This document shows positions 43,290 through 54,931 of a DNA stretch of 64,000 nucleotides, piece after piece. The notes beneath the pieces are model-generated. The model searched no databases and was not told the origin of the DNA. It worked only from the letters and a program-made list of their open reading frames with translations. The position numbers and the translations under genes were made by a program. This DNA is from Anadara kagoshimensis (Eukaryota; Mollusca; Bivalvia; Arcoida; Arcidae): the NCBI GenBank assembly GCA_021292105.1, contig CM037865.1, positions 66,337,630 to 66,401,629 on the forward strand. The letters are read 5' to 3'. Positions within the stretch are counted from its first letter, which is position 1. Every line of letters starts with the position of its first letter.

Positions 43290-45450
43290 AAGTTTTATGT
43301 CTGGTAGATTTAATTGGGAAAATACGAAAATAAATAATGATTTACTACATTATATAGAACAAAAAACATTCCCGGAATGATAGTAATGATTGACTTTGAA
43401 AAAGCATTTAACTCCGTTTCTTGGAGTTTTATAGATCAAGTTTTACAATTTTTTGATTTCGGTTATGACATAAGAAAATGAGTTAAAGTTATAAACAGTG
43501 AAATAAATACATGCATCATTCAAAATGGTTTTCATCACACCTTTTTAGAATTATTCGAGCATGTAGACAAGGGGCCGAATCTTGTATTACATTTTTAATT
43601 GTGTGTAGAAATTTTGGTGTTGATGATACGAAAGAGAAATACAATAAAGGAATAGCTGTTGTTAATAAAGAAATAAAAATACTTCAATGTGCAGATGATA
43701 CTACTTTACCTTTAGATGGCTTAAAAGAGTCACTTAGACTTAGTCTTAATCTCCTTAACCAATATGCAAAATATTCTGGCTTAAAACCAAACATTGAAAA
43801 AAATCATGTTGTATTTGGATTGGGGCTAATCAATTATGTAAGGATAAATTTTAAGTATAGCTTCCTCTTTGCTGGTACTATTCTTATTTGACTACATTTG
43901 GTATTCATTACAGTACCAACCTTGCAGAAATAATAGATCTTAACTTTAAGGAAAAGATAGCAAAATTATCAAAAATATAGAATCTTAGTCAAAGAGGAAA
44001 ATATATCTATTTTAGGAAAAATAACAGTGGTCTAGTCAATTTATTTTAATACCTAAATTACCTCATCTATTCTTTATTTTCCCCTTACAATGTCAACATA
44101 TACTGCAAAAACTAGAACAAATGCTATATGAATTAAAATGGGGTAGCAAAATTGACAGGGTTTCTAGACAAAAAATTGTGCAGGCATATAGAAATGGGGG
44201 ATGTAAAATGATACACTTGAATGCTTTTATCAAATCTTTAAAATTGACCTGGTTCCGAAGATTATTAAAACAAATAGTTCTGCAAGGAAAGATATTTTGG
44301 TAGAGAGCAATTTAACAAAGAATCATGTCTTCATTTTAGTAATGTTTATTTTAATTTTTAATGTAAATTTGTGGAAATATCTTTCGGAAAGAAATGTATG
44401 GCATTTTGCTTGAATTTATTAATATTGTATCAAAGTCTTGTGATAATAATTTTATGTCCCACCCTTGTGGTACAATACAAATATTCTTATTGATATAAAG
44501 TTATATATATAGATGTATGCAATACAAAAGAAATTCGGTCAGTCAATGATCTATTTTATGAGAATGGAAATTTTTATGAATACAACCAATTTTGTGCATT
44601 TTATCAGTTCTCTGCCTTGATAACAGAATTCTATGGTGTAAGAAATTCAACTTTGAAGTTATTTGAGAAACCTGGCTTTGTAAAAAATAAAACTAAATTG
44701 CTATACTCATATATTTATATATTCCTCAATACATTTTTATTATTTATCAAAAGAAAAAGGCACTTAGAGTAAATGATGTATTCATAGATCAATGTAATTT
44801 CCAACTAAAATCTGAATTTAAATGGGAAAATAATTTGAATTTTAATGGTCCTGAAACATTGTGGCAAAACGCTTATTATTTTACAGTACAATTTTTATCA
44901 GATGTTAAGCTTAGATTGGTACAATTTCGTATTATTTATTAAAATTATTATTACTTATTAATATCTTTATGGCTTTAAAGATTCGCAGCTATGTACATTT
45001 TGTCACACACTACCTGAAACAATAATACATATATTGGGAATGTCATAAAGTAAAACATTTTTGGAATAGTATAAAAACATTGAATATTTTAAATACAAAC
45101 AACATAAACAAAATTATTACTGACAAAAACTGCATTTGCTGGCATCCATGATAAATCAGCTTATGTACTTAACTTAATTTTGTGTTTAGGCAAAAATCAC
45201 ATCTACAGAGTCCAAAGCTAGTTTGCTAAAGAGAAATTTATATGTTTAAATGACGAAAGTTACAAAAACAACTTTAATTTAGGATAGTCAAAATTTAGTA
45301 AATAGGTAGTGAATAAATGCATTTGATTTTAATAAGTTAATATGATTTATTGTGTATTAGGTGTATAATTGTTTTGGGTTTTGGTGTATTTGTGTTTCTT
45401 ACTTGTTAGATAGCTATAAATCTGACAATGTATTGTTTGTAATGATAGAT
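43290..45450 (+). mobile_element. L1/Tx1-like LINE, RT and 3' part, degraded
   Basis: Starts within the reverse transcriptase (IVMIDFEKAFNSVSWSFID at 43378-43434). It continues to INTCIIQNGF, a shifted polymerase motif with Tyr changed to Cys (QCADDTTLPLDG at about 43685-43720), and YSGLKPNIEKNHVVFGLG. The C-terminal region has ELKWGSKIDRVSRQKI and GGCKMIHLNAFIKSLKLTW (44121-44303). Multiple stops and shifts; the 5' half is missing, as usual for truncated LINE insertions. It is similar in kind to the element at 25950-29560. Confidence 0.82.
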
Positions 45451-45530
45451 AAAGACAAATTTTAAGACATAATTTCTTAGGTATATCATAGAAGTTTGCA
45501 CATGGCATATTCTATATCTATTATTAAATG

Positions 45531-45711
45531 TACAGTCAAACCTGTCTATAAAACCATGCAAAGGAACCAGTTAATGTAGCCTTTATGGACAGGTGGTCTT
45601 TATATACAGGTTTAATAATATAAATAAAGAACATTGGGGATAAAATTCTACTGGCCTTTATAAGCAGGTGCCCCTTATATAAAGGTGAAATTTAAGGCAG
45701 GTTTGACTGTA
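45531..45711. mobile_element. MITE with ACAGTCAAACCTG ends
   Basis: 181 bp with inverted ends TACAGTCAAACCTG and CAGGTTTGACTGTA. The interior is repetitive and self-complementary ('ggtctttatatacaggtt', 'ccccttatataaaggtg'). The outer TA on both sides fits a Tc1/mariner-type target duplication. No coding capacity. Confidence 0.85.
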
Positions 45712-45794
45712 CTATTAGACTTTGACTTGGTATGCGTGTGTGGATGTGGTATGATTGCAGTGAATTGTATTGTATGTACGTATTTCAATTTTTT

Positions 45795-47950
45795 TTATAA
45801 ATATTGCAACACATCACAATTGTACAAATTATATATACATTAGTCTATACTGGAGACTGCCTAAATGTAATCAAATTACCATTTTTACTCAAAAAACAAT
45901 TAACTTATGTTTGGTGTTTAAGACTTATTTTTTATTTCAAAATTAAATCGCCACCAGTTATTTACTCATTCAATAAACCTATTGCATCCGAAATATGTAA
46001 TTATAAACAAACATTGCAGTGTTTGAACCTTCATAATTTTACTCTACCTACCTGCTCTTGTTCGTCTTCTTCCTATATTTATGGACCAACTGGACATGCA
46101 ATAACTGGTGATCTCAATATAATCGTGAGCACTAAATTAAGATCTTTACTTTCCAAAGGTCCTAAATATAGAGAAGCTCATTCTTTTACTTGGGACAGAA
46201 TTTTAGAATTGTCATGGATTCTGTTAAGAGTACGCTAGACATTGTGCCTATAAGAAGATGTGGAGCTTGACACCTCATCCGACTTGAAAAAGGTTGTTAG
46301 ATCTTTCGTTAAAACGAGGATTGCCAAACCTAAAGGGTCTATGAGTACTAAACCATCTTCTGTACTGAGGGACCCAGAATTTTTGGCAATTATGTCAGAC
46401 ATAAACAACAAATACAATGTTGTCCCACCTGTCAAGGCATCCAACAACATTATTTTCGTTTGTAAGAGACTCTAGCGTTAATGTCTTATTAAGGAGCTTA
46501 GTGAATATGGTATATCAGATAACGCTGCATAAACTAGAACTAATTTTACCAAAGATGAAGTTCTGTCTAACCATAGGGGAGTTCTATGTTCTTTTGGCAT
46601 CAATCTTAAAGAGGAAGAACTTGACCTTTCTTACTTGTATTGAATTCCTAAACTCCATAAAAATCCATACAAGGAAAAATATATTGCAGACTCATCTTAA
46701 TGTACTACTAAATCATTATCTGTAACTCCAACACAAATTTTAACAGTCGTCTAAGAAGGTCTTCAGTGGTATTCAGAAAAGGTATATTCTACATTTGGCA
46801 TGAACCAAATGTGGATTTTAAAAAGTCTAAAGAATTACTTGAACATCTTGCTTCTAATATATTATTTCATGTAGAAAAGTATAAAAACATTTGATTGTGT
46901 ACACTATACACCACTATCCCTCATTCTAAACTGAAAGAAGGTCTTAAAGAAATTATTCACATTTCATTCTTTTACAAAACGGTAAGCCAATATACAAATA
47001 TCTGGTGTTGAACAGTGATTCTGGTTATTTTGTCAAGCATTATACGGATCGCAAACAAAAAATACTGAAGATACTATCAACAACATTTTGGAGCTTTTGA
47101 TAGAAAACATATTTGTTGTGTTTGATAATATAATTTTCCAACATAAAATCGGTATACCAATGGGCACAAACTGCGCACCATTGCTTGCTGATTTGTTTCT
47201 TTATTCTTATGAAGTCGAATTTATTCAGATCCTAGTTAAATCTGTAGAGAAAAGTGTCGCCAAATCATTCAACTCATCATACAGATATATAGATGACGTT
47301 TTGTCTCTGGACAATCCTAAATTTGGAGACTATGTGAATGTGAATGCCTATTGAGCTTAAAATTAAAGATACGACTGATTTCTATAGTTCTGCTTCATAT
47401 TTAGACTTCAACCTGGATTATGATGCCCACAAAAGGCAACGTTTGAACCTTTATGACAAAGTAAAGACTTCATTTTTATGTTGTCAACTGTCTTTGCAGC
47501 AATATACCTGCTTCTCCTTCTAATGTTGTATTTGTTTCCAATTTATACGCTATGGTAGAGCTTGTTACCACTATGGGGGCTTTGTTCAACGAAGCAGGCT
47601 ACTTGCAAATAAATTGTTGACTCAGTGATATTGCAAGCCTAGGCTTATGAAGGCCCTCAAACATTTATTTTTACATTACAGTATTGTTGATAAGTTTGAT
47701 GTGTCTGTGTGTGTCTGTGTCCAGGATTGCCTTGGATATATTTGACGTCCCAAAGTTCCATTATCCTTTTACATAATTAAGATTACACACGTGGCGGGTG
47801 TAGCTAGTTAACAGAAAGCGCTTCTCCTTCCGAAACACCCGGCCTTACTTCTCTGGTGGAAGTTCACGTGTCTAACCTAACTTGTCAGATCCAATGTTTT
47901 ACTTTGCTTCTGGATTGTGATTCAGATATAGATTAGTATGTTTGTTTTTT
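45795..47950 (+). mobile_element. Penelope-like element, longest copy
   Basis: Covers most of the protein with frameshifts. N-terminal part: VIYSFNKPIASEICNYK, YGPTGHAITGDLNI, STKLRSLLSKGPKYRE at 45950-46190; VPPVKASNNIIFVCK at 46422-46466. RT palm: FQHKIGIPMGTNCAPLLADL and YRYIDDVLSLDNPKFGDYV at 47088-47345. It ends in the ORF terminus and conserved tail ('gattacacacgtggcgggtg' at 47783). The GIPMG…APLLADLFLY and YIDD motifs are those of a Penelope-like or related RT. No GIY-YIG endonuclease is visible before the tail. Confidence 0.82.
47088..47354 (+). pseudogene. Penelope-like reverse transcriptase palm segment
   Basis: 88 open codons including IGIPMGTNCAPLLADLFLY (template/primer grip region) and the catalytic YIDD. 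The frame is lost before and after. Confidence 0.85.
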
Positions 47951-48554
47951 TAATATATTACACTGCCAATTTCCGGTAAAATAATATTTCGTTATGCAAG
48001 TTTTAATGGATATTGATCAGTTATAATTGGTCAGGCTTATCCATTTTATTGACCTACAATTGTACCTAATACACACCTGAAAACATTTATTTGTCAATGT
48101 TTATGTACAGGAGTGAATTATCATATAATATGTTTCTGCGTTTTTATCTCCAGGGAATCATTATATCGTTATCGATTAAAGTTCTGGTAAATCAATTATT
48201 TAATCTGCCAAAATCTAAACATCAAGTGTTGTCAAATACAGTTTTGAATTCATTAAAATAAAAATTACAATAATCAATATTTGTTTAATATTTAATTTCA
48301 ATCGTCAATAGAATATTTCATTCTTTGCTTATGAAAACTTATTTTTTTTAATTAAAAGTTGATAGGGGAACTGAAGCATATAAAGTGACGATTTAATTGT
48401 GTATTATGCTTCAGTAGATAATCTGAATGAGTGTTTAAAAATAAATAGACATTGGGCTATATAAATGACAACATTGCTCCATGGTCCAAATAAAAGATAT
48501 TTAGAAGAAGAAACGTCTTGGTTTTACTGTAAACGTTGTAACAGGATATTTAAA
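47951..48554. promoter_or_regulatory. 5' flank of FReD gene 2
   Basis: AT-rich sequence upstream of the first exon, starting right after the Penelope-like tail. 'tatataaatga' at 48459-48469 is a possible TATA element, but its distance to ATG 48555 is short. No promoter element can be assigned with confidence. Confidence 0.3.
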
Positions 48555-48855
48555 ATGTTTCTTCATTTAACTTTCTTTTTAGTATTTGTAGATTATATTT
48601 GCAGTTCAAGTTTGGCATTTTCAGAAAACGTTCCATTTCGTGACAAAATCTTTAACCCATTCAAACTTCAGAAAGTCTCTGGATGCCAAATATCTTTATA
48701 CAATTGTTCACAATTATGTGAGGACTTTGATCTTTGTGTGTCATTTTTCTACAAGGATGGATGCAATATATGTCAGCTACATTCGGTTACATTTACAGAT
48801 TCTACAGCAGGTCTTACTCAGACGGGATGGAAATATTACTCCGTGAATAAAACGG
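48555..48855 (+). CDS. FReD gene 2: signal peptide and PAN-like exon
   Basis: The frame is open from 48465, but I choose ATG 48555 because it starts a clear secretion signal (MFLHLTFFLVFVDYICSSS). The mature part has six cysteines in a PAN/apple-like order: GCQISLYNCSQLCEDFDLC, then FFYKDGCNICQLH and GWKYYS. Such modules bind proteins or carbohydrates. The donor is GTAAGAA at 48856. The exon ends in phase 1 and joins the FReD exon at 54688 (…NKT-E-LKPRDCEDVF). The gene therefore encodes a secreted PAN-FReD protein without the EGF-like and sushi exons of gene 1. Confidence 0.8.
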
Positions 48856-49149
48856 GTAAGAAATAGCATTTACAATTTAAGTATAAAGTTCTATCATTTT
48901 TTTTATTAATTTTATTTTTGGAGGCCAAATTCTCAACTGTTCAGTTTTTTTGATTGACGATAATAATAAATAATGTTTATACATTAATATATATCTTAAA
49001 GAGTACCTGTAACGATTTTTGTTTGATTTCATGTTTGTGTTAAATACCATTTTAATATCAGAATATCGAAAACTGCATCAAAATTGATGACCAACTTTAA
49101 AAAGTTAAATCTGTTTAAATCTACGGATTTAACCATCTCAGATTCGATA

Positions 49150-49490
49150 CAAGTGAAACTACCCATTTTGAAAGATATCTGGTGCCCCGAGGATATCACC
49201 AACTCAGTAGGCAATAATTTCGTATTATTGTCAGAAATATACTATAATTGTCTAAATTTCCCGCAAGTTAAAATTTGCAATTTCTCAAAAACTAAGGTAT
49301 ACTCCCTCATGCAAAGTATTTCCTTAATTTCATTTGGTATAATATATTTTGGTCCTTTGGGAAGCTTTTCAACATCTTTAAAATAATTTTGGTTTCATAA
49401 TTTTGGTCTAAGCACTACTGATGAGGAATTGTATTCCGAAACGTCCGTCTAGTGCTGTAAAATTAAAACTGGTATAATATGTAATATCTA
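49150..49490 (+). repeat. Hammerhead repeat, single copy in FReD gene 2 intron
   Basis: Shares 'cgaggatatcaccaactcag' and 'tattgtcagaaatatactat' with the full unit at 11.3-11.6 kb, and includes the ribozyme at 49398-49465. It is in the first intron, in sense orientation with the gene. Confidence 0.85.
49398..49465 (+). ncRNA. Type I hammerhead ribozyme (complete core)
   Basis: AGCACUA 49411-49417, CUGAUGA 49418-49424, stem II hairpin 49425-49437, GAAA 49438-49441, ACG-UC-CGU stem III, and predicted cleavage after 49449. UAGUGCU 49450-49456 closes stem I, and the outer helix UAAUUUU/AAAAUUA is also kept. The only differences from 11246-11313 are in the stem III loop (UC for GC) and the stem I internal loop. 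It would be transcribed as part of the FReD gene 2 pre-mRNA. Confidence 0.87.
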
Positions 49491-49826
49491 TATATGACGT
49501 CACCAAGACCAAGTTGTACAAATGGGCACTATTTTCCAATTCCTGATTTTTTCCATGCTTGCAAATATTTTTGAATGTAAAAATATAGAGGTCAACTTTT
49601 ACCTCCTTAGCTATAAAGCGTAAAAAAGTAACAAATCTTGGCTACATCTCAATTTTGCTGCTTTCGACAAATGCGTAAAATTAGGAACTAGAACAGTTTG
49701 TCCTACAACTTTTTGGAAAACTGACATAATGTAGTAAAAATCGTAAATGCTCCGAAAATGTAAATAAAAACAAATGTCCCCTTGCTTTAGTTTTCGCTAT
49801 GAAGCTTCAAAGGAGTAATCTAAGTA

Positions 49827-50340
49827 GTATAAACATTTGGTATAAATTTCATGAAAATCCGTCAAAATTTGTAGGCATGAGAGCGCTTGCAAGGTCAATT
49901 TTTTAGATAAAACGAGTCATTATTGTGGTCAAAGTACCATAACTCCAACAAAAAGTATCAAACAATGCTGATTTTCGAAATTGACCAAGGTAATAGCGGT
50001 ATAAACATTTGGTATAAATTTCATGAAAATCCGTCAAAATTTTTAGGCATGCGAGCGCTTACAAGGTCAATTTTTGGATAAAACGGAGTCATAATTGTGG
50101 TTAAAGTCCCATAACTCCAACAAAAAGTATCGCCCAAGGCTGATTTTCGAACTTGACCAAAGTATTAGTAGTATAAACATTTGGTAAAAATTTCATGTAA
50201 ATCCGTCAAAATTTGTAGGCATGAGAGCGCTCTACAATAAAGTGTGACGGACGCACTGTCACGCGGACGCACGGACACACGGACGCCCGGCATTTCTATG
50301 TCCCCGCCACAACGAGCATATACAAAAATATTACCAAAAT
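49827..50340 (+). repeat. 172-bp degenerate repeat, three copies, GC-rich end
   Basis: Copies start at 49827, 49999 and 50171 with 'gtataaacatttggtataaa' and 'tccgtcaaaatttgtaggca'. The third passes into a GC-rich stretch 'gacggacgcactgtcacgcg', 'acggacacacggacgcccgg'. It looks like the end of a larger dispersed element. Confidence 0.85.
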
Positions 50341-51997
50341 TAGAAATAACGCCATGATTATTAACGATATTATAAAAGGATCGACAATCATGGAAACTTC
50401 AATGCCATCGTGTCATAAACTAGGAGAGTTGTGTTTCTCCCTGTTGTAGTAAATAAAATATTTTAGAATTTGCATACAAATTACTTCATCCATTAGATTA
50501 TTTTCTATTCCTATTCACTTAAATAACAGAAACAATTACAAATGTAAATAATGAGACATTATTACTTTAAATAGCAAAAAAAAAGCATTATCATCAGAAA
50601 TGAGAGTCAATGATGATACTTCAAAAATGCCAGTCTGCGTCAGGAAAATTTTGTCAATAGAAATATTTGAAAATTAAAAAGATATTGAACTATTGAGACA
50701 TAATCTTGACTGGGGTGAAAAAAATCATAATTATCCAAAGCATTTTACTTGAACAGAGAAAGTAATTGAGGACCACCGACCTTGAAAATACGTCACTCAG
50801 AAATTATGTGCGTCATTCAAATAACACTGAAAGAATTTTGAAAATCGAAACGATATTAAAAAAGATATCATGAATTAAATTTTGTGGAAAACGTCTAAAA
50901 ATATCAATTGAAGGTATTAAAATTCCATTGTGAACCATTTTTATGTGTTGAAATCGTGTTTATTGTATATCTTTTGCTTGTCATTTTTTATAAATTTGAT
51001 TCTTTTAATTAATACATATTATGTAGTTTATTCCCTGTCACTAATTTATCAAAATCATTACAGTTATATTAAGGTAGTACTTATAATAAAACCACAAGAG
51101 CGCATACATTTATACACGCTAGGCGTAACGCCAGCGTCCATTTGTGCCACTTGGTCTTAAGTTAGAGTAGCAGTATTTAACAGAATAGACAGGAGTATCG
51201 ACGTATGATATGGTGAATGAACAGAAAATTGTCGAATCCGACAGGTAGTTGTATATTTCATGTGATTTTGCAGTTCAGCTGTATTTATTTGATCCACAAA
51301 TAGACGAATCCGGTGAAGAAACTGAGTGAACACAAAAATTTCTGAATGGTATCCTAGACGTATCCAAAAAATAAAAAATCCGACGAGAGTATTATTTTTC
51401 AAATATACGAAAATTAATTTACACTTGTTAAAATTTAAAATAAATTCAATATCTTAAAATAACACTATGGCGGTTACAAACAGCACACCTGCAACATTTT
51501 CAACGAAACTTCGAAACGTGACACTGGCGTTCACACAAATGAAGATTTTTCTTAGTTAACTGATTGAAAACTGTTCAACATTTAATGCTTAAAAAAAATA
51601 AACGTAATTTGACAATTTTGACAATTTTCAGTCTGAAAAAGCGCAAATTTCTGCATTGCGAAGGTAAGTTTTTTCCGATCATAAAAACAATTAATAAATT
51701 TATCTTGAATTCAATATGTGATCAAGAAACAAGCGTAAACTAGAAATAATAAAAGCAAATGTTTTTAAAACGTTCATACATATTTTTAAAAATTCAGTCT
51801 TTAGAAAAGTTTGCATTATTATTGAATTGAACATGAAAATTATCTTTTCATAATCATTTTACTTACGTGCCATTCTTAATTAAAGACTACATCAAACGAT
51901 CCAGGTAGTATATTACCTACCACGTGTCATTAAATGACTTTATACAAAACACCTGTTAATCATTTTTGTTAATTGCTTAAAGATACTAGTTTTAATA
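50341..51997. other. Intron of FReD gene 2, nothing firmly recognised
   Basis: AT-rich, with no exon having a conserved domain. Short frames at 50930-51160 and 51157-51402 look accidental. Confidence 0.4.
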
Positions 51998-52172
51998 AAA
52001 AACAAATATGCTAATCCATGTCCGAATCACAATCCAGAAACAAAGTAAAAAGTTTTATACTGACAAATTAGGTTAAACAGGGAAATGAGGCCGAGTGCTT
52101 CGGAAGGGTAAGCGCCTCCTGTTTAGCTAGCTTCAACCGCCACGTGTGCAATCAAAATTGGAATGTCTTATT
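51998..52172 (-). mobile_element. Penelope-like tail (minus)
   Basis: 'atgctaatccatgtccgaat', 'aggttaaacagggaaatgag', 'ggtaagcgcctcctgtttag', 'cgccacgtgtgcaatcaaaa'. Confidence 0.8.
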
Positions 52173-52714
52173 AACAAACTTTTAATCAAAGTCGACTAAT
52201 AATAATCTCGTATTATTGATATGTCCCTTATTTTGACGTTGGTTTTTATGAATTTTTTGCATTAAGTCATACTATAAAATAGAGTATAACATATGTTAAA
52301 ATCAAACATCCATATCCATGTACTCTTTAAATATATAAAAGAAAAGATCCTAAAAAAGAAGAAGAAAAAATCACACCTTCCTTTATTTTTCAATCCGTAC
52401 CGGTTAGCTCCATAAAAAACAGTCGTATAACAATCGTTTACCTCTGAGGTTGTTGATACTATGTATTTTAACAAAAACTTTGTGAAGAGCAATGTTATTG
52501 ACATCGAAACCCATGATCTACCATCACCTGCCACCTATATTAACTTTTATTTTTGCGCATGTTTTGTGTGATATAAAGGATCATGATAGCATTACTTTTG
52601 GCCGGAGCCGGTAGTAATTTATCTTTGAATTAGTTAAATATAAATTTTGTAAATGTAGAAAGTTTAAACAAATGTTTTATCGATCTGCTTAGGAGAATTA
52701 AATATAGTTTGATC
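52173..52714. other. Intron sequence, nothing recognised
   Basis: No supported element. Confidence 0.4.
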
Positions 52715-52844
52715 ACAATCAAACAATAACATACCGATCCATATTCAAACAACAATCCAAAAATAAAAGTAAAAATTTTGAAAACTGACAAATTAAGCTA
52801 AATTCGTAAACTTCCACCGGAGGAGTGAGACCGGGTGCTCAGGG
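52715..52844 (-). mobile_element. Penelope-like tail (minus), split by insertion
   Basis: 'aacataccgatccatattca', 'gtaaacttccaccggagg', 'gtgagaccgggtgctcaggg', then interrupted by the 810-bp element. After the second GCTCAGGG the tail is not clearly recognisable. Confidence 0.7.
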
Positions 52845-53091
52845 ACAATTATGGTCATTTCGTACCATGACCATATTGTACCATCCATTTCGTACCATAT
52901 CAACTACCATTTCGTACCATGTCCATTTCGTACCATGACCATTTCGTACCATAATCTTTGACCATTTCGTACCATACACTCAAGCTTTTTTTACCATATA
53001 TTTCAACTACAAAGCTACCATTTCATACCATATGATAGTGAAGTGTTACCAATTCCTACAATAAATTTTGTATCATAGTGAAAGTCTCTCT

Positions 53092-53138
<47 letters not shown>

Positions 53139-53654
53139 AAAACTTTAATGAAAACTCAATAAGACGAACATCTTCAAATAAAAAACGCTTGGACTCTATG
53201 TTAAAAAATATTTCTTTTGCTGAACTAGGAGCATCAGATCAAAAACAAAGGCCGGGTCACGAAATTTCCAAATGATAAAGTGGAGAATCTTATCATTTTT
53301 ATTTTTCTTCCTGTTCTTCTATATATCAGGCTAATTAATATTAATAAGTAACACTTATTGATAAAAAATCTCTTTTTTAAATATAATCAACAAATAATGT
53401 CATTATATTTTAAATATATGGTACGAAATGGTAGTACTATATATTTCATGTGCAGATTTTTAATGCATTATTTTAATAAAAATTTGCTAGTCATTTCGTA
53501 CCATAGTAAAATGGAAAATTTGGGTACGAAATGGTTATGGTACGAAATGGTCATATTGCATGGTACGAAATGGACAGACTTGGGTACGAAATGGTAAATT
53601 TGGGTGTGAAACGGTCATGGTACGAAATGTTTATGGTACGAAATGACTAGCTTC
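52845..53654. mobile_element. 810-bp element built on GGTACGAAATGG motifs
   Basis: Flanked by identical GCTCAGGG (52837-52844 and 53655-53662), an 8-bp target duplication as in hAT-type transposition. The left 190 bp carries six exact TTTCGTACCA motifs plus degenerate ones in plus orientation. The right 240 bp carries seven GGTACGAAAT motifs, the complement, and one reversed. The middle has a (CT)n run (53085-53138) and AT-rich DNA. The two halves can pair. There is no ORF apart from a repeat-encoded frame. Outer ends are not a clean inverted repeat, so superfamily assignment is uncertain. Confidence 0.8.
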
Positions 53655-53857
53655 GCTCAGGGAGGGTTTGTTTCTTTTTTTCTCATTAGCTGTTTTATTC
53701 TTAGGACGAGTTCTAGTAATTTTCTCATCAGTACTGAACACATAGATGAACTAATCTAATTAATTAAAATAAAATTATCAATATACCCATGTGGACTCCA
53801 AATCGAGATGACAAACATCTCTAAAATTTCAGGTTACTAGTTAATATTATTGTAATG

Positions 53858-53860
53858 AAA

Positions 53861-53951
<91 letters not shown>
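53858..53951. repeat. (CA)n(TA)n microsatellite
   Basis: CA run (53861-53878) passing into a TA run to 53951. Confidence 0.95.
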
Positions 53952-53954
<3 letters not shown>

Positions 53955-54385
53955 ATAACCCTCCTGTTTATTGATGGAATAAAACGGTGTAATATTTTTC
54001 GTATTACACAGGTACCCATGTAATATCACTTGATTGTGACGTAATCAGTTATCACGCTTCTGATTTACGTAGTGGTCGTGCCTAATGACGTCATATGAAA
54101 ACTGTGGCAGTCTGTTGTTTATTTTAGACTTTTGAAAACTTTCCGATTCTTTGAAAAATAATTTTGATGCATTCGGAAAAATATTATGATTTAAACTTAG
54201 ACACTGATTATGTCTTTTTTCTAGGTGATTAATTTACTTTTACTATAACCAAACAGAACTGTATATTCTTACTTGCGCAGTTAATTTGGAAGTGATTTGT
54301 CTGACCTAGATAGAAATCAGCTGTTTCTATATGGCATCAAATAATATGTACATGTCATTATGCCTCGGTATTTTGAGTTATGTGA

Positions 54386-54535
54386 TATATAGAATCTTAG
54401 ACTCGTGAGGGTTTAATATGAAATTTATTAAACTCGTTCAATAATTAAATATGCCACTCGCCAAGGCTCGTGGCATATTTAATTATTAAACTCGTTTAAT
54501 AAAATTTCATATTAAACCATCACTCGTCTAAGATC

Positions 54536-54546
<11 letters not shown>
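54386..54546. repeat. Long near-perfect hairpin, MITE-like
   Basis: The arm from 54386 to about 54463 ('atcttagactcgtgag', 'ggtttaatatgaaatt', 'aataattaaatatgccac') is the complement of the arm from about 54467 to 54546. There is only a few-nt loop ('caag') and a handful of mismatches. It is bordered by TA-rich DNA, including a 60-bp (TA)n run at 54539-54602. Confidence 0.85.
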
Positions 54547-54605
<59 letters not shown>

Positions 54606-54687
54606 AAAGTCTTTTATTATCCGTCTGAATGTACAATCAGTACTATTATGATATACTATATAGATGTATGAACTTGTTTTTTGCTAG

Positions 54688-54812
54688 AATTAAAGCCAAG
54701 AGATTGTGAAGATGTTTTCAGGTTGGGTAATACAATAGATGGAGTGTATACAATATACAGAGATAACAGTCAGTATGAGGTCTATTGTGATATGAACAGA
54801 CATGGATGGACG
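54688..54812 (+). CDS. FReD gene 2: first fibrinogen-domain exon
   Basis: Acceptor 'ttttttgctag', donor GTATGT; phase 1 in, 0 out. It encodes LKPRDCEDVFRLGNTIDGVY, then TIYRDNSQYEVYCDMNRHGWT. It is the counterpart of 6521-6639 in gene 1 with the same phase and almost the same length. The short region before the first Cys connects directly to the PAN-like exon. Confidence 0.9.
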
Positions 54813-54931
54813 GTATGTATCGTATTCTATAAGGTTATTAAATTGACTCGGCATTTGCACGAGCACGCGAGCGCAAATTTCGAGTAAACGAGGGACAATG
54901 TTTCAAAATATCAGTTCAATAACCCATTTAT

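Noticed and set aside
53847-54029. 60-codon minus-strand ORF
   Set aside because: It is translated (TA)n/(CA)n microsatellite.
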